From Nitrospiraceae bacterium (lineage in GTDB: Bacteria > Nitrospirota > Thermodesulfovibrionia > Thermodesulfovibrionales > UBA1546): a stretch of 52,874 nt of DNA. The translations under genes and the position numbers were made by a program. The stretch lies in NCBI GenBank assembly GCA_003599795.1, contig QZJQ01000049.1, positions 1 to 52,874 on the forward strand. The letters run 5' to 3'. Below the pieces are notes generated by a model. That model did no database searches and was not told the origin of the DNA. It worked only from the letters and a program-made list of their open reading frames with translations. The number at the start of each line of letters is the position of its first letter. The stretch's first letter is position 1. Below, piece after piece: positions 17,868 to 26,244 of the stretch.

Positions 17868-17897
17868 ATATTAACTCCATAGCTATAAGAGGGTCAA
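17868..17897 (-). promoter_or_regulatory. Putative promoter of the TauE/Usp operon
   Basis: Minus strand TTGACC (17892-17897), 18-nt spacer, TAATAT (17868-17873), about 72 nt before the TTG start. I looked for a sigma-54 GG-N10-GC element in 17840-18139 and saw no convincing one. Confidence 0.4.
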
Positions 17898-18072
17898 GGA
17901 AACGGCAATATTATTTTTTAATGAACTCATAAGAATCATTAAATCTTACCGACATCACGACATCGTATCCGCTCACAGCTCATAAAATATTTACAAGCAG
18001 GTTATCAAACCATCATCGCTGTTTCTTCAGCAAGACAGATTTAAAAACACTACAGAAAGATTAAGGGAGCGG

Positions 18073-18101
18073 TTGCGCTTTATTGCGGGTTTTCGTATGA
18101 T
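18073..18101 (+). promoter_or_regulatory. Putative sigma-70 promoter for the patatin operon
   Basis: TTGCGC (18073-18078), exactly 17 nt, TATGAT (18096-18101), 38 nt before the start of the first gene. The rest of the 17839-18139 divergent gap has no recognisable feature. Confidence 0.5.
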
Positions 18102-18139
18102 ATTTTTAATTGATTCAAGGAAAAAGGGATGAATAGAAA

Positions 18140-18352
18140 ATGGAATACCTCCTTGTAAAATTTCAGGAATCACGAGGGGTTATTATTGACGGCATCAGCG
18201 AAGGCATGACCAATGAGGTGCTGGAGCTTGAAACAGGGACACACTCCGTAACGCTCGAAGCGCCCCCGGACTTCACGCCTGATTTGCATGAGTTTATATT
18301 AAGAAAAACCTCTGTCATCTCTCCGAAGGTAATCACCTTTGAAAAAGCATAG
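18140..18352 (+). CDS. Small hypothetical protein preceding the patatin gene
   Basis: 70 residues, no signal peptide. The pattern (a short strand, VIIDGISEGMTNEVLELETGTHSVTLEAPPDF, further strands) resembles a PEGA-type beta-sandwich repeat, in which 'VxLDGxxxGxTP..L.L..G.H.V.L' recurs. I infer the similarity from pattern only. It overlaps the patatin gene by 14 nt, so translation is coupled and the two products probably act together. AAGGGATG lies upstream of ATG 18140. Confidence 0.65.
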   Translation: MEYLLVKFQESRGVIIDGISEGMTNEVLELETGTHSVTLEAPPDFTPDLHEFILRKTSVISPKVITFEKA

Positions 18353-19742
18353 GCTGAGCAGATATCTTTTTACTGTCCTTATCATCGCGCTTTTTTCCCT
18401 TTGCTCCTGCGCTCATTACCAGAAAAACCTTCCCCTGACAGACATCCATCAGAATGAGCCCTACACCTTTGACGCCTTTAACCAGTCACAAGGCGCTGAC
18501 GAGACCTTTGTGATACTAACTTTTTCAGGAGGCGGCACCCGCGCAGCAGCCTTTTCCTACGGCGTGCTTGCAGAGATGAATAATACCAAACTCCCGGGAT
18601 TGAACAAGACAATCCTTGATGAAGCGGATATTATTTCCACTGTTTCTGGAGGCTCTTTCACCGGAGCATATTATGCGCTCTTCGGCCCAAGGATATTTGC
18701 GGACTTCAAAGAAAAATTCCTCTACCGCAATATACAAAAGGAACTCTCTCTCGCACTCATGAATCCCGCAAACTGGCTGCGCCTTTCATCTCCTTACTTC
18801 AGCCGTATTGACCTTGCCGCTGAACTGTATGACAGGACGATATTTGAAGCAAGCACATTCAAGTTGCTAAGTGACAGGAAAAAGCGGCCGTTTCTCATCA
18901 TGAATGCGACCAACCTTTATCAGGGCAGCCGCTTTGAATTTACAGGCGAACAGTTCAACTATATAGGCTCTGATATTCTCTCCTATCCTATAGCAAGGGC
19001 AGTGACAGCTTCTTCCGCATTTCCATTCCTGTTTTCTCCGATAAGCCTTGTTAATTACCCGTATCCTGATGGATATAAAATGCCTGATGCCGATAAGATG
19101 GCGCTCAAAGACTACTGGAATAATAAAAGCAGATATTACAAGGCCCTCAACAACACCATGTATGCGGATAAAAAGGGGCATCCGTATCTTCATCTCATGG
19201 ACGGCGGGCTTGCGGACAATATAGGGCTGCGGGCTGTCAATGACCTCTATTTAAGGGGCGGCATCAGGAAAAAGATAAACAGCGGGGAGATCAAAAGGCT
19301 CCTCGTGATTGTAGTGAACGCAAAGAACGAGCCGCAGGAAACTCTTGATAAAAATGAAAGCCCTCCCGGACTGGCCACCGTCGCCTTAAAGACGGCGACA
19401 GTCTCTATGGACAATTATTCCTTTGAGACAGTTGAATCCATAAAAAAGATGTTTGCGGACAGGATAGGGGCGCAGATGAACCTTGACGGCTGTCAGCAGA
19501 AACTTGATGAACACTGCAAAGACGGGTATAAGCTTCCCGCGCTTGCAGGCGGGAAGATGAAGTTATATGTCGTGGACATTTCATTTGACAACCTCTCGGA
19601 CAATGATGAGAAAAACTTTCTGAAACATCTGCCCACTACATTTCACCTTGAAAAGAACGCGGTGGAAAGATTGATAAGCGCAGGCAGGCTCCTTTTAAAA
19701 ACCCATCCGGAATTTAAGGCATTCATGGACGAGTTCAAATAA
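18339..19742 (+). CDS. Patatin-like phospholipase, predicted lipoprotein
   Basis: 467 residues from a TTG at 18339 (AAGGT about 8 nt upstream). The N-terminus is a lipoprotein signal with lipobox ALFSLCSC (Cys about residue 24). The patatin domain has the oxyanion-hole glycine run FSGGGTRAAAFSYG, the nucleophile region STVSGGSFTGAYYA and the DGG-type Asp motif LMDGGLADNIGLR, so the Ser-Asp dyad appears intact. It is therefore a probable envelope-located acyl hydrolase acting on phospholipid or lipoprotein. The C-terminal ~120 residues are less conserved. It is co-transcribed with the small protein just upstream. Confidence 0.88.
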   Translation: MKKHRLSRYLFTVLIIALFSLCSCAHYQKNLPLTDIHQNEPYTFDAFNQSQGADETFVILTFSGGGTRAAAFSYGVLAEMNNTKLPGLNKTILDEADIISTVSGGSFTGAYYALFGPRIFADFKEKFLYRNIQKELSLALMNPANWLRLSSPYFSRIDLAAELYDRTIFEASTFKLLSDRKKRPFLIMNATNLYQGSRFEFTGEQFNYIGSDILSYPIARAVTASSAFPFLFSPISLVNYPYPDGYKMPDADKMALKDYWNNKSRYYKALNNTMYADKKGHPYLHLMDGGLADNIGLRAVNDLYLRGGIRKKINSGEIKRLLVIVVNAKNEPQETLDKNESPPGLATVALKTATVSMDNYSFETVESIKKMFADRIGAQMNLDGCQQKLDEHCKDGYKLPALAGGKMKLYVVDISFDNLSDNDEKNFLKHLPTTFHLEKNAVERLISAGRLLLKTHPEFKAFMDEFK

Positions 19743-19761
19743 AAGCAGGGGGTAAATTAAT

Positions 19762-19800
19762 AGTTTTTAGACAGTCTCCGGTGTCTCTAATTATTTTTTC
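19762..19800 (+). terminator. Weak terminator-like hairpin after the patatin gene
   Basis: TTAGACA...TGTCT.TAA short stem followed by TTATTTTTT. Confidence 0.35.
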
Positions 19801-19826
19801 GACACTCTAATTTTATGCGATATGTA

Positions 19827-19855
19827 TTGACTTTCGGAAGGGTTTCGTTTTAAAT
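19827..19855 (+). promoter_or_regulatory. Putative promoter of the DUF4143 ATPase gene
   Basis: TTGACT (19827-19832), 17-nt spacer, TTAAAT (19850-19855), 33 nt before the start codon. Confidence 0.4.
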
Positions 19856-19888
19856 TATGGAAATGATACTTCCAATATTGGACTAAAA

Positions 19889-21022
19889 ATGGAAAAAGTA
19901 AGTCGAATTTTTAAAGCTGAAACCCAGAGTTTTTTTCTGCTTGGACCAAGGGGAACAGGAAAGTCTACTCTCATAAAGGATATTTTCAGCAATGCACTTT
20001 ATATTGATTTGCTGCTGCCTGATATTTTCAGAAACTATGTATCGCGGCCCGAAAGGCTGCGTGAGCTGATTCATGCCAATCAGGATAAAAAAGTCGTTGT
20101 AATAGACGAAATCCAGAAAGCGCCGCAATTGCTCGAAGTTGTGCATAGCCTGATGGAGGAAAAGAGGGGCCTTCAGTTTGTATTGACAGGGTCAAGCGCA
20201 AGAAAATTGAAGAAAACAGGGGCAAACCTTCTTGCAGGACGGGCCTTGATGAAGTATATGCATCCATTTATCGCTTCGGAGCTTAAAGACAAGTTTAATC
20301 TTGATAACACGCTGCGAAACGGTTTGCTGCCCGTGATTTTGGACAGCGCCAAACCCACAGCTTCTTTGCATGCATACATTGACCTCTATCTCAGGGAAGA
20401 AGTGCAGATGGAGGGATTAACCAGAAACATTGGCAACTTTTCAAGGTTTTTGGAGGCAGCGAGTTTTTCACACGGTTCTTCCTTAAATATCAGCAATATT
20501 TCAAGAGAGTGTCAGGTAGAAAGAAAGGTTGTGGAAGGCTATGTCCATATACTGGAAGACCTTCTGCTTGCATTCAGGCTGCCGGTATTTGCCAAAAGGG
20601 CAAAGCGCGTTGTGACGCAGCATCCCAAATTTTATTTTTTCGATACAGGTGTTTATAACGCCCTGCGTCCATCAGGCCCGCTTGACCGCCCGCAGGAAAA
20701 AGACGGAGCCGCGCTGGAAGGACTCGTGGCACAGCATCTGCGGGCATGGATAGATTACAAACATCCTGACTGCCGGTTGTCATTTTGGAGAACCAGTTCC
20801 GGCGCTGAAGTTGATTTCATTGTTTACGGTAAAGAGATATTCCGGGCAATAGAGGTAAAGAACACAGCATCTATTCGTCCGGAAGATATGAAGGCATTAA
20901 AGACATTCGGAGAAGACTATCCTGAAGCAAAAAGAATATTGCTATATCGCGGAAAAGAGAAACTGAAGCGGGACGGCATCCTCATAACACCATGCACCGA
21001 GTTCCTGATGACACTTGCATAA
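19889..21022 (+). CDS. AAA-type ATPase with C-terminal DUF4143 domain
   Basis: 377 residues. The N-terminal P-loop domain has Walker A GPRGTGKST (about residue 19), Walker B VVVIDEIQKAP and sensor-1-like LTGSSARKLK. The C-terminal part (about 180-370) is the DUF4143 region, with RTSSGAEVDFIVYGKEIFRAIEVKN. That stretch resembles a PD-(D/E)xK nuclease core (E..D..E.K), as noted for this family. These proteins are common, often horizontally spread, and of unknown role. It is a single gene with its own promoter. Region 21023-21224 downstream holds no gene, only traces of octamer words. Confidence 0.85.
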   Translation: MEKVSRIFKAETQSFFLLGPRGTGKSTLIKDIFSNALYIDLLLPDIFRNYVSRPERLRELIHANQDKKVVVIDEIQKAPQLLEVVHSLMEEKRGLQFVLTGSSARKLKKTGANLLAGRALMKYMHPFIASELKDKFNLDNTLRNGLLPVILDSAKPTASLHAYIDLYLREEVQMEGLTRNIGNFSRFLEAASFSHGSSLNISNISRECQVERKVVEGYVHILEDLLLAFRLPVFAKRAKRVVTQHPKFYFFDTGVYNALRPSGPLDRPQEKDGAALEGLVAQHLRAWIDYKHPDCRLSFWRTSSGAEVDFIVYGKEIFRAIEVKNTASIRPEDMKALKTFGEDYPEAKRILLYRGKEKLKRDGILITPCTEFLMTLA

Positions 21023-21224
21023 TTCCGTACTGTGATTTTCCGAACTTCCACACCGTTAAACTATTTGCCTTAACCCAGTCACCGATTCACCTGTCCCTCT
21101 CTCCCTTCCACTCTTCTCGCAGCGTAAGCGGAGAGCCTCCTCCGCAGTTCTTACTTAGGCACTTTTGAACTTTTTAATTGTTGCTAATGTGGAAATCGGC
21201 TGGAAAGTTTTGTTGTGCATTCCC

Positions 21225-22007
21225 TCATTTTTTCTTTATAATGCCAATAGCCCTTAGCAACTTTACGAGACGCCCTATTCGTGGGTGAGCCTTGCTCATG
21301 ATTTTTGCAGCGTAATCATCCGCTTCTTTTTCCTGCACAGGATCTTGACCAAAAGTGTGACGACAAATATGGTGTCCGATCTCATGGTAGAAGGTATGTT
21401 CTGTGCTTAACAGAAGCAGCTTGAATACTAATGAATTGGTCTTGAAGGTATTGTTCCATGCGAGGGCAATCTTATAGAGCATAGGAGTATATGTGCCAGA
21501 TGCATCTATGTCTTCAGGCCTGACGACATAGATGCGTACAAGTTCGCTTAAGTCGTGCTCAGGTATGTTCTCAAGCCATTTTTCGATAAGGGGTTTAATA
21601 TCGTATTTTGCAGTAACATCTTTATGTGCGAGAATGACAATATTCCTTATTTCGTATTTGATAAAGTCTGCCTCCGAAAAATGAGACAAGGAGTGCAAAA
21701 GTGCTTTGATATGAGAAGGACAACCGTTGGAGACAACATGTTCAATAATCTTTTTGCCTTCTTCTTCGTTTATATCATGAATTAGGCAAACAATTCCGGT
21801 CAGATAAAATGACAGTTCCTTGTATTTCGTATTTGACCAATCAGTTTTTAATATTGTCTCCTTCAGGCATGGAATTACGGGCTCACCGATTCGATATAAT
21901 GCATTGTAGCCTTGATAAGCAACTGAGTAATTGGTCTGCATTAGCCCGCGAGAAAGGGTTTTGATATGATCATTGATTTCTTGTTCTAAATTAGGATTGC
22001 TGCCCAT
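21225..22007 (-). CDS. HEXXH putative metallopeptidase with HEAT-like N-terminal half
   Basis: 260 residues, no signal peptide. The first ~150 are helical and HEAT-like (YNALYRIGEPVIPCLKE is typical of a HEAT repeat edge). The C-terminal part carries FYHEIGHH (H208-E209-x-x-H212) and a downstream EKEADDYAAKIM with a candidate third ligand (Glu 228). This is the zinc-site layout of ImmA/IrrE-type peptidases (HExxHxxxH...EKEANxFA). I infer a cytoplasmic zinc protease that may act on a regulator, but no XRE partner is adjacent. The family is not recognised beyond the motif. Confidence 0.65.
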   Translation of the reverse strand: MGSNPNLEQEINDHIKTLSRGLMQTNYSVAYQGYNALYRIGEPVIPCLKETILKTDWSNTKYKELSFYLTGIVCLIHDINEEEGKKIIEHVVSNGCPSHIKALLHSLSHFSEADFIKYEIRNIVILAHKDVTAKYDIKPLIEKWLENIPEHDLSELVRIYVVRPEDIDASGTYTPMLYKIALAWNNTFKTNSLVFKLLLLSTEHTFYHEIGHHICRHTFGQDPVQEKEADDYAAKIMSKAHPRIGRLVKLLRAIGIIKKK

Positions 22008-22134
22008 GACTACCCTTTTATTGTTATCTTTTTATTATCATTCGTGCTGCACAACATTCTTTTTTATGCTATAGGGCACAATGTCAATTGTTTTATATTT
22101 ATATGAAAAGTCCTCGAATCTTGTAATTTTGCAG

Positions 22135-22149
22135 TATAACATTGTTATA
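22135..22149. promoter_or_regulatory. Perfect 15-bp palindrome, operator-like
   Basis: TATAACATTGTTATA between the HNH gene and the HEXXH gene. The half-site TATAACA is symmetric around one base, as for a dimeric repressor site. Confidence 0.3.
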
Positions 22150-22165
22150 GGCGTATACCCCATCC

Positions 22166-22507
22166 TCACCTCTTCCCCCCTCCCTTTAGATAATCTCCAA
22201 GCAGCCCTCTGCTGTGCTCGTCGTCATGGCAATAGGCGCAGAGGTTCTCCCAGTTGGAGCCGTCAGGAGGATTGTTGTAGTGGTTGCCGTCTTTATGATG
22301 CACTGTGAGGAGTTGCCGGTCTTTGAAGTCAAACTCCCTTCCGCATTTGGCGCATATAAGGCCGTGGATTTTCAGGGATTGCTCCCTGTAATCAGAGACA
22401 GGGGCCTTGCCCTCTTTTAATTCCCTGATTATTTCAGCGGCGGTCTTTCCTGCTGCAGGCTTTTGCGGAATGGGTTTTCTGAATTTTATTCGCTGTCTGC
22501 TTCCCAA
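22166..22507 (-). CDS. YajD-family HNH nuclease
   Basis: 113 residues. The HNH core has two CxxC pairs (CAKCGREF and CAYCHDDEH) around LTVHHKDGNHYNNPPDGSNWENL, giving the HH..N..H pattern of YajD proteins. Length matches the family. The start is a TTG at 22507, supported by AGGGGGTGAG 5 nt upstream. YajD proteins are presumed metal-dependent DNA/RNA nucleases, with no established physiological role. It is a single gene here. Confidence 0.88.
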   Translation of the reverse strand: MGSRQRIKFRKPIPQKPAAGKTAAEIIRELKEGKAPVSDYREQSLKIHGLICAKCGREFDFKDRQLLTVHHKDGNHYNNPPDGSNWENLCAYCHDDEHSRGLLGDYLKGGGKR

Positions 22508-22617
22508 AAACTCACCCCCTGCGATGACTTATTCATTATTTATATTATAGCAGGCTGAAGGCATTTCCCCCCTTCCCTCTTGTAAAGATTGCCGGATTTC
22601 TTTAAAATTAAAACACT

Positions 22618-23292
22618 ATGACTATTGAAACAGGTCTTCTTATACTTGAGTCTGTGCTGCTTATTGCCACAATCATACTTTTGCTTTTCAGTTTAAAGGA
22701 AGGCAGGGGCAGAAAGAACCTTCTGCTTGAAGTTGAACGGGCCACAAAGGTGTTGTCAAGGCAGGAATACTTTCTGACAGTCACAGATGCAATGATGGAC
22801 GCCAAGACTGAAGTGATAGGCGCCATAACAGGCAGGCTTCCTGTCGGAGATGATAAAAAAAGGACCAAGAGCGTTACGGAAAATATTGAGAGAATGGCAA
22901 AAAACAATGTGAGCGTAAGATATCTCATGCCGAAATTCCAGGACAGGCTGCATATCGGTTATCTTTACACGAAGGCGGGCGCTGAAATCAGATACAGCGA
23001 TTGCGCCATAGTGCATGACATCCGCTACATGGTTGTGGACGACAGGATTGTTGTAATAGGCCTGCCGGAAAGCATAGGCGAGAAAGAGGCGACAAGAAAG
23101 GGCTACAGGATACCCTCGGAAGGGCTGGCAGCCATACTTAAAGAGCACTTTTATTCCTGCTGGGACAAAAATATCACCTTTGAGAATTATCTTAAAGAGG
23201 TAATAAAGCAGACCGGCGCAACGCCTAAACTCCTTGCGCGCGAACTTCAGATAGATGAAGGGGAATTAGAAAAATTTACCCAGCCCGCCTAA
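22618..23292 (+). CDS. Membrane-anchored PLD-like (degenerate) regulatory protein
   Basis: 224 residues. An N-terminal helix (about 5-24) anchors it. The body (about 45-190) resembles the phospholipase-D-like fold used in TrmB-type sensors: [29 protein letters not shown] followed by [14 protein letters not shown], where a true PLD has HxKxxxxD. The His/Lys are absent here, so it is probably non-catalytic. The last 30 residues ([23 protein letters not shown]) look like a small helical DNA-binding or oligomerisation tail. Its 3' end overlaps ebfC by 27 nt, tail to tail. Confidence 0.6.
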   Translation: MTIETGLLILESVLLIATIILLLFSLKEGRGRKNLLLEVERATKVLSRQEYFLTVTDAMMDAKTEVIGAITGRLPVGDDKKRTKSVTENIERMAKNNVSVRYLMPKFQDRLHIGYLYTKAGAEIRYSDCAIVHDIRYMVVDDRIVVIGLPESIGEKEATRKGYRIPSEGLAAILKEHFYSCWDKNITFENYLKEVIKQTGATPKLLARELQIDEGELEKFTQPA

Positions 23293-23601
23293 GCCCGGTA
23301 TCTGCATTCCTCCGGTAAGCTTTGACATCCCTTCATTGACCATTTCCTGCGCCCTGCGCAAGGCCTCATTTGCCGCAGCAAGTATGAGGTCCTGAAGCAT
23401 CTCAACATCGTCAGGATTTACAACATCCTTTTCTATTTTTATGGAGATGATTTCTCCTCCGCCGTTGGCAATGACGGTAACCATGCCTCCGCCTGCTGTT
23501 GCTTCAACCGTCTTCTTCTTTGACTCTTCCTGCATCCTCTGCATCTCCGTCTGGAGCTTTTGAGCCTCACGCATAATATCACCGAGCATTTTCTTAGACA
23601 T
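23266..23601 (-). CDS. ebfC: YbaB/EbfC-family nucleoid-associated protein
   Basis: 111 residues with the family pattern: N-terminal coiled coil ([17 protein letters not shown]), central [32 protein letters not shown], and [23 protein letters not shown]. EbfC/YbaB binds DNA and commonly follows dnaX, as here: it starts 8 nt after the dnaX stop. recR, usually next, is not present; the gene is followed by a convergent reading frame. Confidence 0.95.
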   Translation of the reverse strand: MSKKMLGDIMREAQKLQTEMQRMQEESKKKTVEATAGGGMVTVIANGGGEIISIKIEKDVVNPDDVEMLQDLILAAANEALRRAQEMVNEGMSKLTGGMQIPGLGGLGKFF

Positions 23602-23609
23602 CTTTGTTT

Positions 23610-25322
23610 CTACCCCCCTGTGTTTTCCTTTAGTTTAACATCTATTATTCTTCCGTCAAAAAGTTCCATAACCTCTTTTACCGCAGGGTCTGTCAGAACT
23701 TTATCCTTCAAGTCTTTCTTGGGAATTATTTTTTTCGTCATAATCTCAATTTTAAGTTTTACGGGAGACTTAAGAATATCAGAAGCGATTTGCTCTATCA
23801 AATGGGAATTTTTCCTTACAGGCTCTGCAAAAAGCTCTGCCTCATTGCTGTTAAATGTAAGCGAAAGGATATTTTCTTTGAGCAAAGGCATTGCCTTTGA
23901 AAGCTTTGATGTAATCCTCGGGTCCTCAATCTTTTCTCCAATCGCAGCAAGCAAAGAACTGCCGTCAAGCGGAGATGGAGTTTGAGCGGATTTTGGAGAA
24001 GACTCCTGATGCAGTATTATTGATGATTCACGATTTATGATTTCTTTCCTGCTGCCTGTATCTTCGCCTTGACGAGTCGCCTGAGGAGACTGCATCGTGT
24101 ATCTTGCGTCTTTCTCATCCTGCACCTTGTCCTGCCTGCTAATTTCCGACCCTTGACCCTTTGCCTTTGACCCTTCTGTATGCATCCCCTTTATGAGCGC
24201 ATCTATATTGTCTATCGCCTCCTGCACAGGTTTAAGCGTGCTTAAAAAGCTTATCCGTATCAGCGACATCTCAAGACTGAGCCGTGGCGAAAATGAAGAG
24301 CGGACCTCCATTTCAGCCCTGGCCATTTCCGAAAGCATAAGGGTAAGCAGGTCCGGCGAGATTTTCGGAAGTATACTGCCGACTATTTTTATCTCATCAT
24401 CGCTAAGGTCAAGTACCTCTTCCGGCTTCTTTACAAACTTTGCGATAAGCAGGTTTCTGAAAAATTCCACAAGGTCTTTTGCAAAAGACTTAAGGTCTGT
24501 TCCCTTATCAATAAGTTCGGATATAACGCTGATAATCTTTTCCCTGTTGCCGTCAATAACAGCAGCGGATATTTCTGCAAGCACGCCTATATCAGCTATG
24601 CCGAGAAGGTCTTTTACTCCGTCTGCGTCTATCTCCGAAGAAAACGCCGTCACCTGATCAAGGATTGTCAGGGAATCCCTCATGCTTCCGTCAGCAGCCC
24701 GCGCCACCATCTCTATGGCGGAATCAGAAATCTTTATGTCTTCTGATGAAGCTATATGCCTTAATCTTTCCTTTATCTTTTGCGCTGATATGCGCCTGAA
24801 AGGAAGATGCTGGCACCTTGAGAAAATGGTGGCCGGTATTTTCCTTGGCGCTGTTGTCGCCAATACAAAAATTGCATGGGGAGGCGGCTCTTCAAGAGTC
24901 TTTAAAAGGGCATTGAATGCAGAGGTTGAAAGCATGTGCGCTTCATCTATGATATAAATCTTATACCTGCCGCCAAGAGGCGTATATTTAACGCCTTCCC
25001 TTAAATCCCTTATGTCATCAACGCTGTTATTTGATGCGCCGTCTATTTCAAGAACATCAATTGACGTGCCGTCTTTAACCGCAGTGCATGATGGGCACGC
25101 GCCGCATGGCGACGGAGTAGGCCCGTTTTCGCAGTTAAGCGACTTTGCAAGTATCCTTGCGGTGGACGTTTTACCCACGCCTCTCGGACCCGAGAAAATG
25201 TACGCATGCGCAATCTTTTTCTGTGCGATGGAGTTTTGCAGGATCCGGATAATAGGCTCCTGTCCCACAAGGTCGTCAAACCCCTGAGGCCTCCATTTTC
25301 TTGCTAATACCAAATAACTCAT
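23610..25322 (-). CDS. dnaX: DNA polymerase III subunits tau/gamma
   Basis: 570 residues from ATG 25322 ([15 protein letters not shown], the universal DnaX start). Walker A is [11 protein letters not shown], the zinc module is [16 protein letters not shown], the DEAH-like box is DEAHMLS and the sensor is FSRCQ. It loads the sliding clamp and organises the replisome. The linker at about 378-440 ([18 protein letters not shown]...) is unusually built from 7-nt words, see the repeat entry. The 5' leader is itself one arm of a heptamer hairpin, and I see no good ribosome-binding site. I looked for a programmed frameshift A-run for a gamma form and did not find an obvious one. Confidence 0.95.
   Translation of the reverse strand: MSYLVLARKWRPQGFDDLVGQEPIIRILQNSIAQKKIAHAYIFSGPRGVGKTSTARILAKSLNCENGPTPSPCGACPSCTAVKDGTSIDVLEIDGASNNSVDDIRDLREGVKYTPLGGRYKIYIIDEAHMLSTSAFNALLKTLEEPPPHAIFVLATTAPRKIPATIFSRCQHLPFRRISAQKIKERLRHIASSEDIKISDSAIEMVARAADGSMRDSLTILDQVTAFSSEIDADGVKDLLGIADIGVLAEISAAVIDGNREKIISVISELIDKGTDLKSFAKDLVEFFRNLLIAKFVKKPEEVLDLSDDEIKIVGSILPKISPDLLTLMLSEMARAEMEVRSSFSPRLSLEMSLIRISFLSTLKPVQEAIDNIDALIKGMHTEGSKAKGQGSEISRQDKVQDEKDARYTMQSPQATRQGEDTGSRKEIINRESSIILHQESSPKSAQTPSPLDGSSLLAAIGEKIEDPRITSKLSKAMPLLKENILSLTFNSNEAELFAEPVRKNSHLIEQIASDILKSPVKLKIEIMTKKIIPKKDLKDKVLTDPAVKEVMELFDGRIIDVKLKENTGG
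24020..24174. repeat. 7-nt word arrays inside the dnaX linker
   Basis: Plus strand blocks GCATCGT/GTATCTT/GCGTCTT/TCTCATC/CTGCACC/TTGTCCT (24092-24133) and CGACCCT/TGACCCT/TTGCCTT/TGACCCT (24148-24175), plus GATGATTCACGATTTATGATT (24021-24041). They are open in the dnaX frame and encode a polar linker. Confidence 0.65.
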
Positions 25323-25410
25323 AAAGTTCAAAGTTTAAAGTGAAAAGTTAAAAGTTTGCGGGATTTTTTTAACTCTAAACTCTTAACTCCCAACTCTTAA
25401 CTCTTAACTA
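25322..25410. repeat. Heptamer hairpin 1 beside SRP RNA (dnaX leader)
   Basis: Five AAAGTTx-type heptamers (25322-25356), a GC/T-rich loop, then five AACTCTT-type heptamers (25369-25408), the reverse-complement arm. It can fold into a long stem in the dnaX mRNA leader or the 3' flank of the SRP RNA transcript. Confidence 0.75.
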
Positions 25411-25423
25411 ATTAAATTTCTCC

Positions 25424-25530
25424 AGGCAGGGGACAACTTGCTGCGGCACCCAGAGTAAATGCTTACCATTGCTTCCTTCCGGACCTGGTGGGATTCACAC
25501 CACTCTGCTGCGCAGGGCTGTCCCCTGCCT
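25424..25530 (-). ncRNA. ffs: Signal recognition particle RNA (bacterial small 4.5S type)
   Basis: Minus strand holds the conserved domain IV core CAGGTCCGGAAGGAAGCA with the GGAA tetraloop and asymmetric loop. Perfect terminal pairing of AGGCAGGGGACA with TGTCCCCTGCCT (25424-25435 and 25519-25530) closes the hairpin. Length is about 107 nt, as expected for the bacterial type without an Alu domain. It pairs with Ffh to target membrane proteins. It lies between dnaX and tRNA-Ser, bracketed by two related heptamer hairpins. Confidence 0.93.
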
Positions 25531-25550
25531 GCAAAACCCAAACAATGTTT

Positions 25551-25632
25551 GGAGTTAAAAGTTTAAAGTGAAAAATTAAAAGTTTGCCGGGTTTTCAACT
25601 TGTAACTCTTAACTTTCAACTCTCAACTGTTG
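25551..25632. repeat. Heptamer hairpin 2 beside SRP RNA
   Basis: GGAGTTA AAAGTTT AAAGTGA AAAATTA AAAGTTT then GCCGGG loop and AACTTGT AACTCTT AACTTTC AACTCTC AACTGTT. It is nearly the same as hairpin 1, so the SRP gene is flanked by direct copies. Confidence 0.75.
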
Positions 25633-25636
25633 TTAA

Positions 25637-25727
25637 TGGCGGAGAGGCAGGGATTTGAACCCTGGGTGCGGGATTAGCGCACACACGATTTCCAGTCGTG
25701 CACCTTCGGCCTCTCGGTCACCTCTCC
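25637..25727 (-). tRNA. tRNA-Ser (GGA)
   Basis: Minus strand GGAGAGGTGACCGAGAGGCC start, anticodon arm CGACTGGAAATCGT with anticodon GGA, a long variable arm (GTGTGCGCTAATCCCGCAC) as in class II tRNAs, T arm GGGTTCAAATCCC, acceptor CTCTCCG and an encoded CCA end. It reads UCC/UCU serine codons. Confidence 0.95.
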
Positions 25728-25859
25728 ATAAAAAGCCTTTTACAGAAGAAAATGTATCTGAAATTTTAACTGATAAGGTAGGGTTTAAGCAACTTGAGAA
25801 AAAATTTATGTTTAGCCTTGCATCCAACATACAGAATATATCCACTAATAGAATACATC

Positions 25860-25888
25860 TTGACTTTACATCAAATTGGTTGTATCAT
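25860..25888 (+). promoter_or_regulatory. Strong sigma-70-like promoter of the HigB-like/XRE pair
   Basis: TTGACT (25860-25865), 17-nt spacer, TATCAT (25883-25888). Transcription would begin at or next to the toxin ATG (25894), so the first mRNA would be leaderless. Confidence 0.6.
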
Positions 25889-25893
25889 AAACA

Positions 25894-26244
25894 ATGATAT
25901 TTTACGTTAATTATTGGCGTAATCCATCAGGAAAAGCACCTGTTGAAAAATATATTGACGAAATAGACAGAAAAGAAGAAAGGGCAGAACTGCTGTCTGC
26001 ACTGAAGGGGATACAGGAATATGGCACAGATGCTGTCGGAGTTGAATTCAGACAGATAGAAAGCAAGTTATGGGAATTGAAGATAAGGGTGCACGGCAAG
26101 CATCATAGGATATTTTATGTTGTGCTTAAAGGCAATGATATGTTCCTTCTTCATTCCTATCTGAAAAAAACGCCTAAAGCGCCAGCTAAGGAGATTGAGA
26201 CAGCAAAACAAAGAATGAAACAATTACTGGAGGCTAAACAATGA
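25894..26244 (+). CDS. RelE/HigB-superfamily toxin (Gp49-like)
   Basis: 116 residues of the phage Gp49/HigB type (PF05973): VNYWRNPSGKAPVEKYIDEI, LKGIQEYG, FRQIESKLWELKIRVHGKHHRIFYVV, FLLHSYLKKTPKAPAKEIETAKQRM. The basic/aromatic residues typical of an mRNA-cutting RelE fold (K, R, H, Y in the WELK...RIFY part) are present. It cleaves mRNA at the ribosome when freed from its antitoxin. No ribosome-binding site precedes ATG 25894. Its stop overlaps the antitoxin start by 4 nt (ATGA), the usual toxin-first order of higBA. Confidence 0.88.
   Translation: MIFYVNYWRNPSGKAPVEKYIDEIDRKEERAELLSALKGIQEYGTDAVGVEFRQIESKLWELKIRVHGKHHRIFYVVLKGNDMFLLHSYLKKTPKAPAKEIETAKQRMKQLLEAKQ

Noticed and set aside
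17839-18139. Sigma-54 promoter for the TauE/Usp operon, expected from the NtrC-type regulator
   Set aside because: No convincing GG-N10-GC element was seen on either strand.
25322-25632. Regular repeats around the SRP RNA that could suggest a CRISPR array
   Set aside because: Units are 7 nt with no spacers, the two halves are reverse complements of each other, and no cas genes are near.
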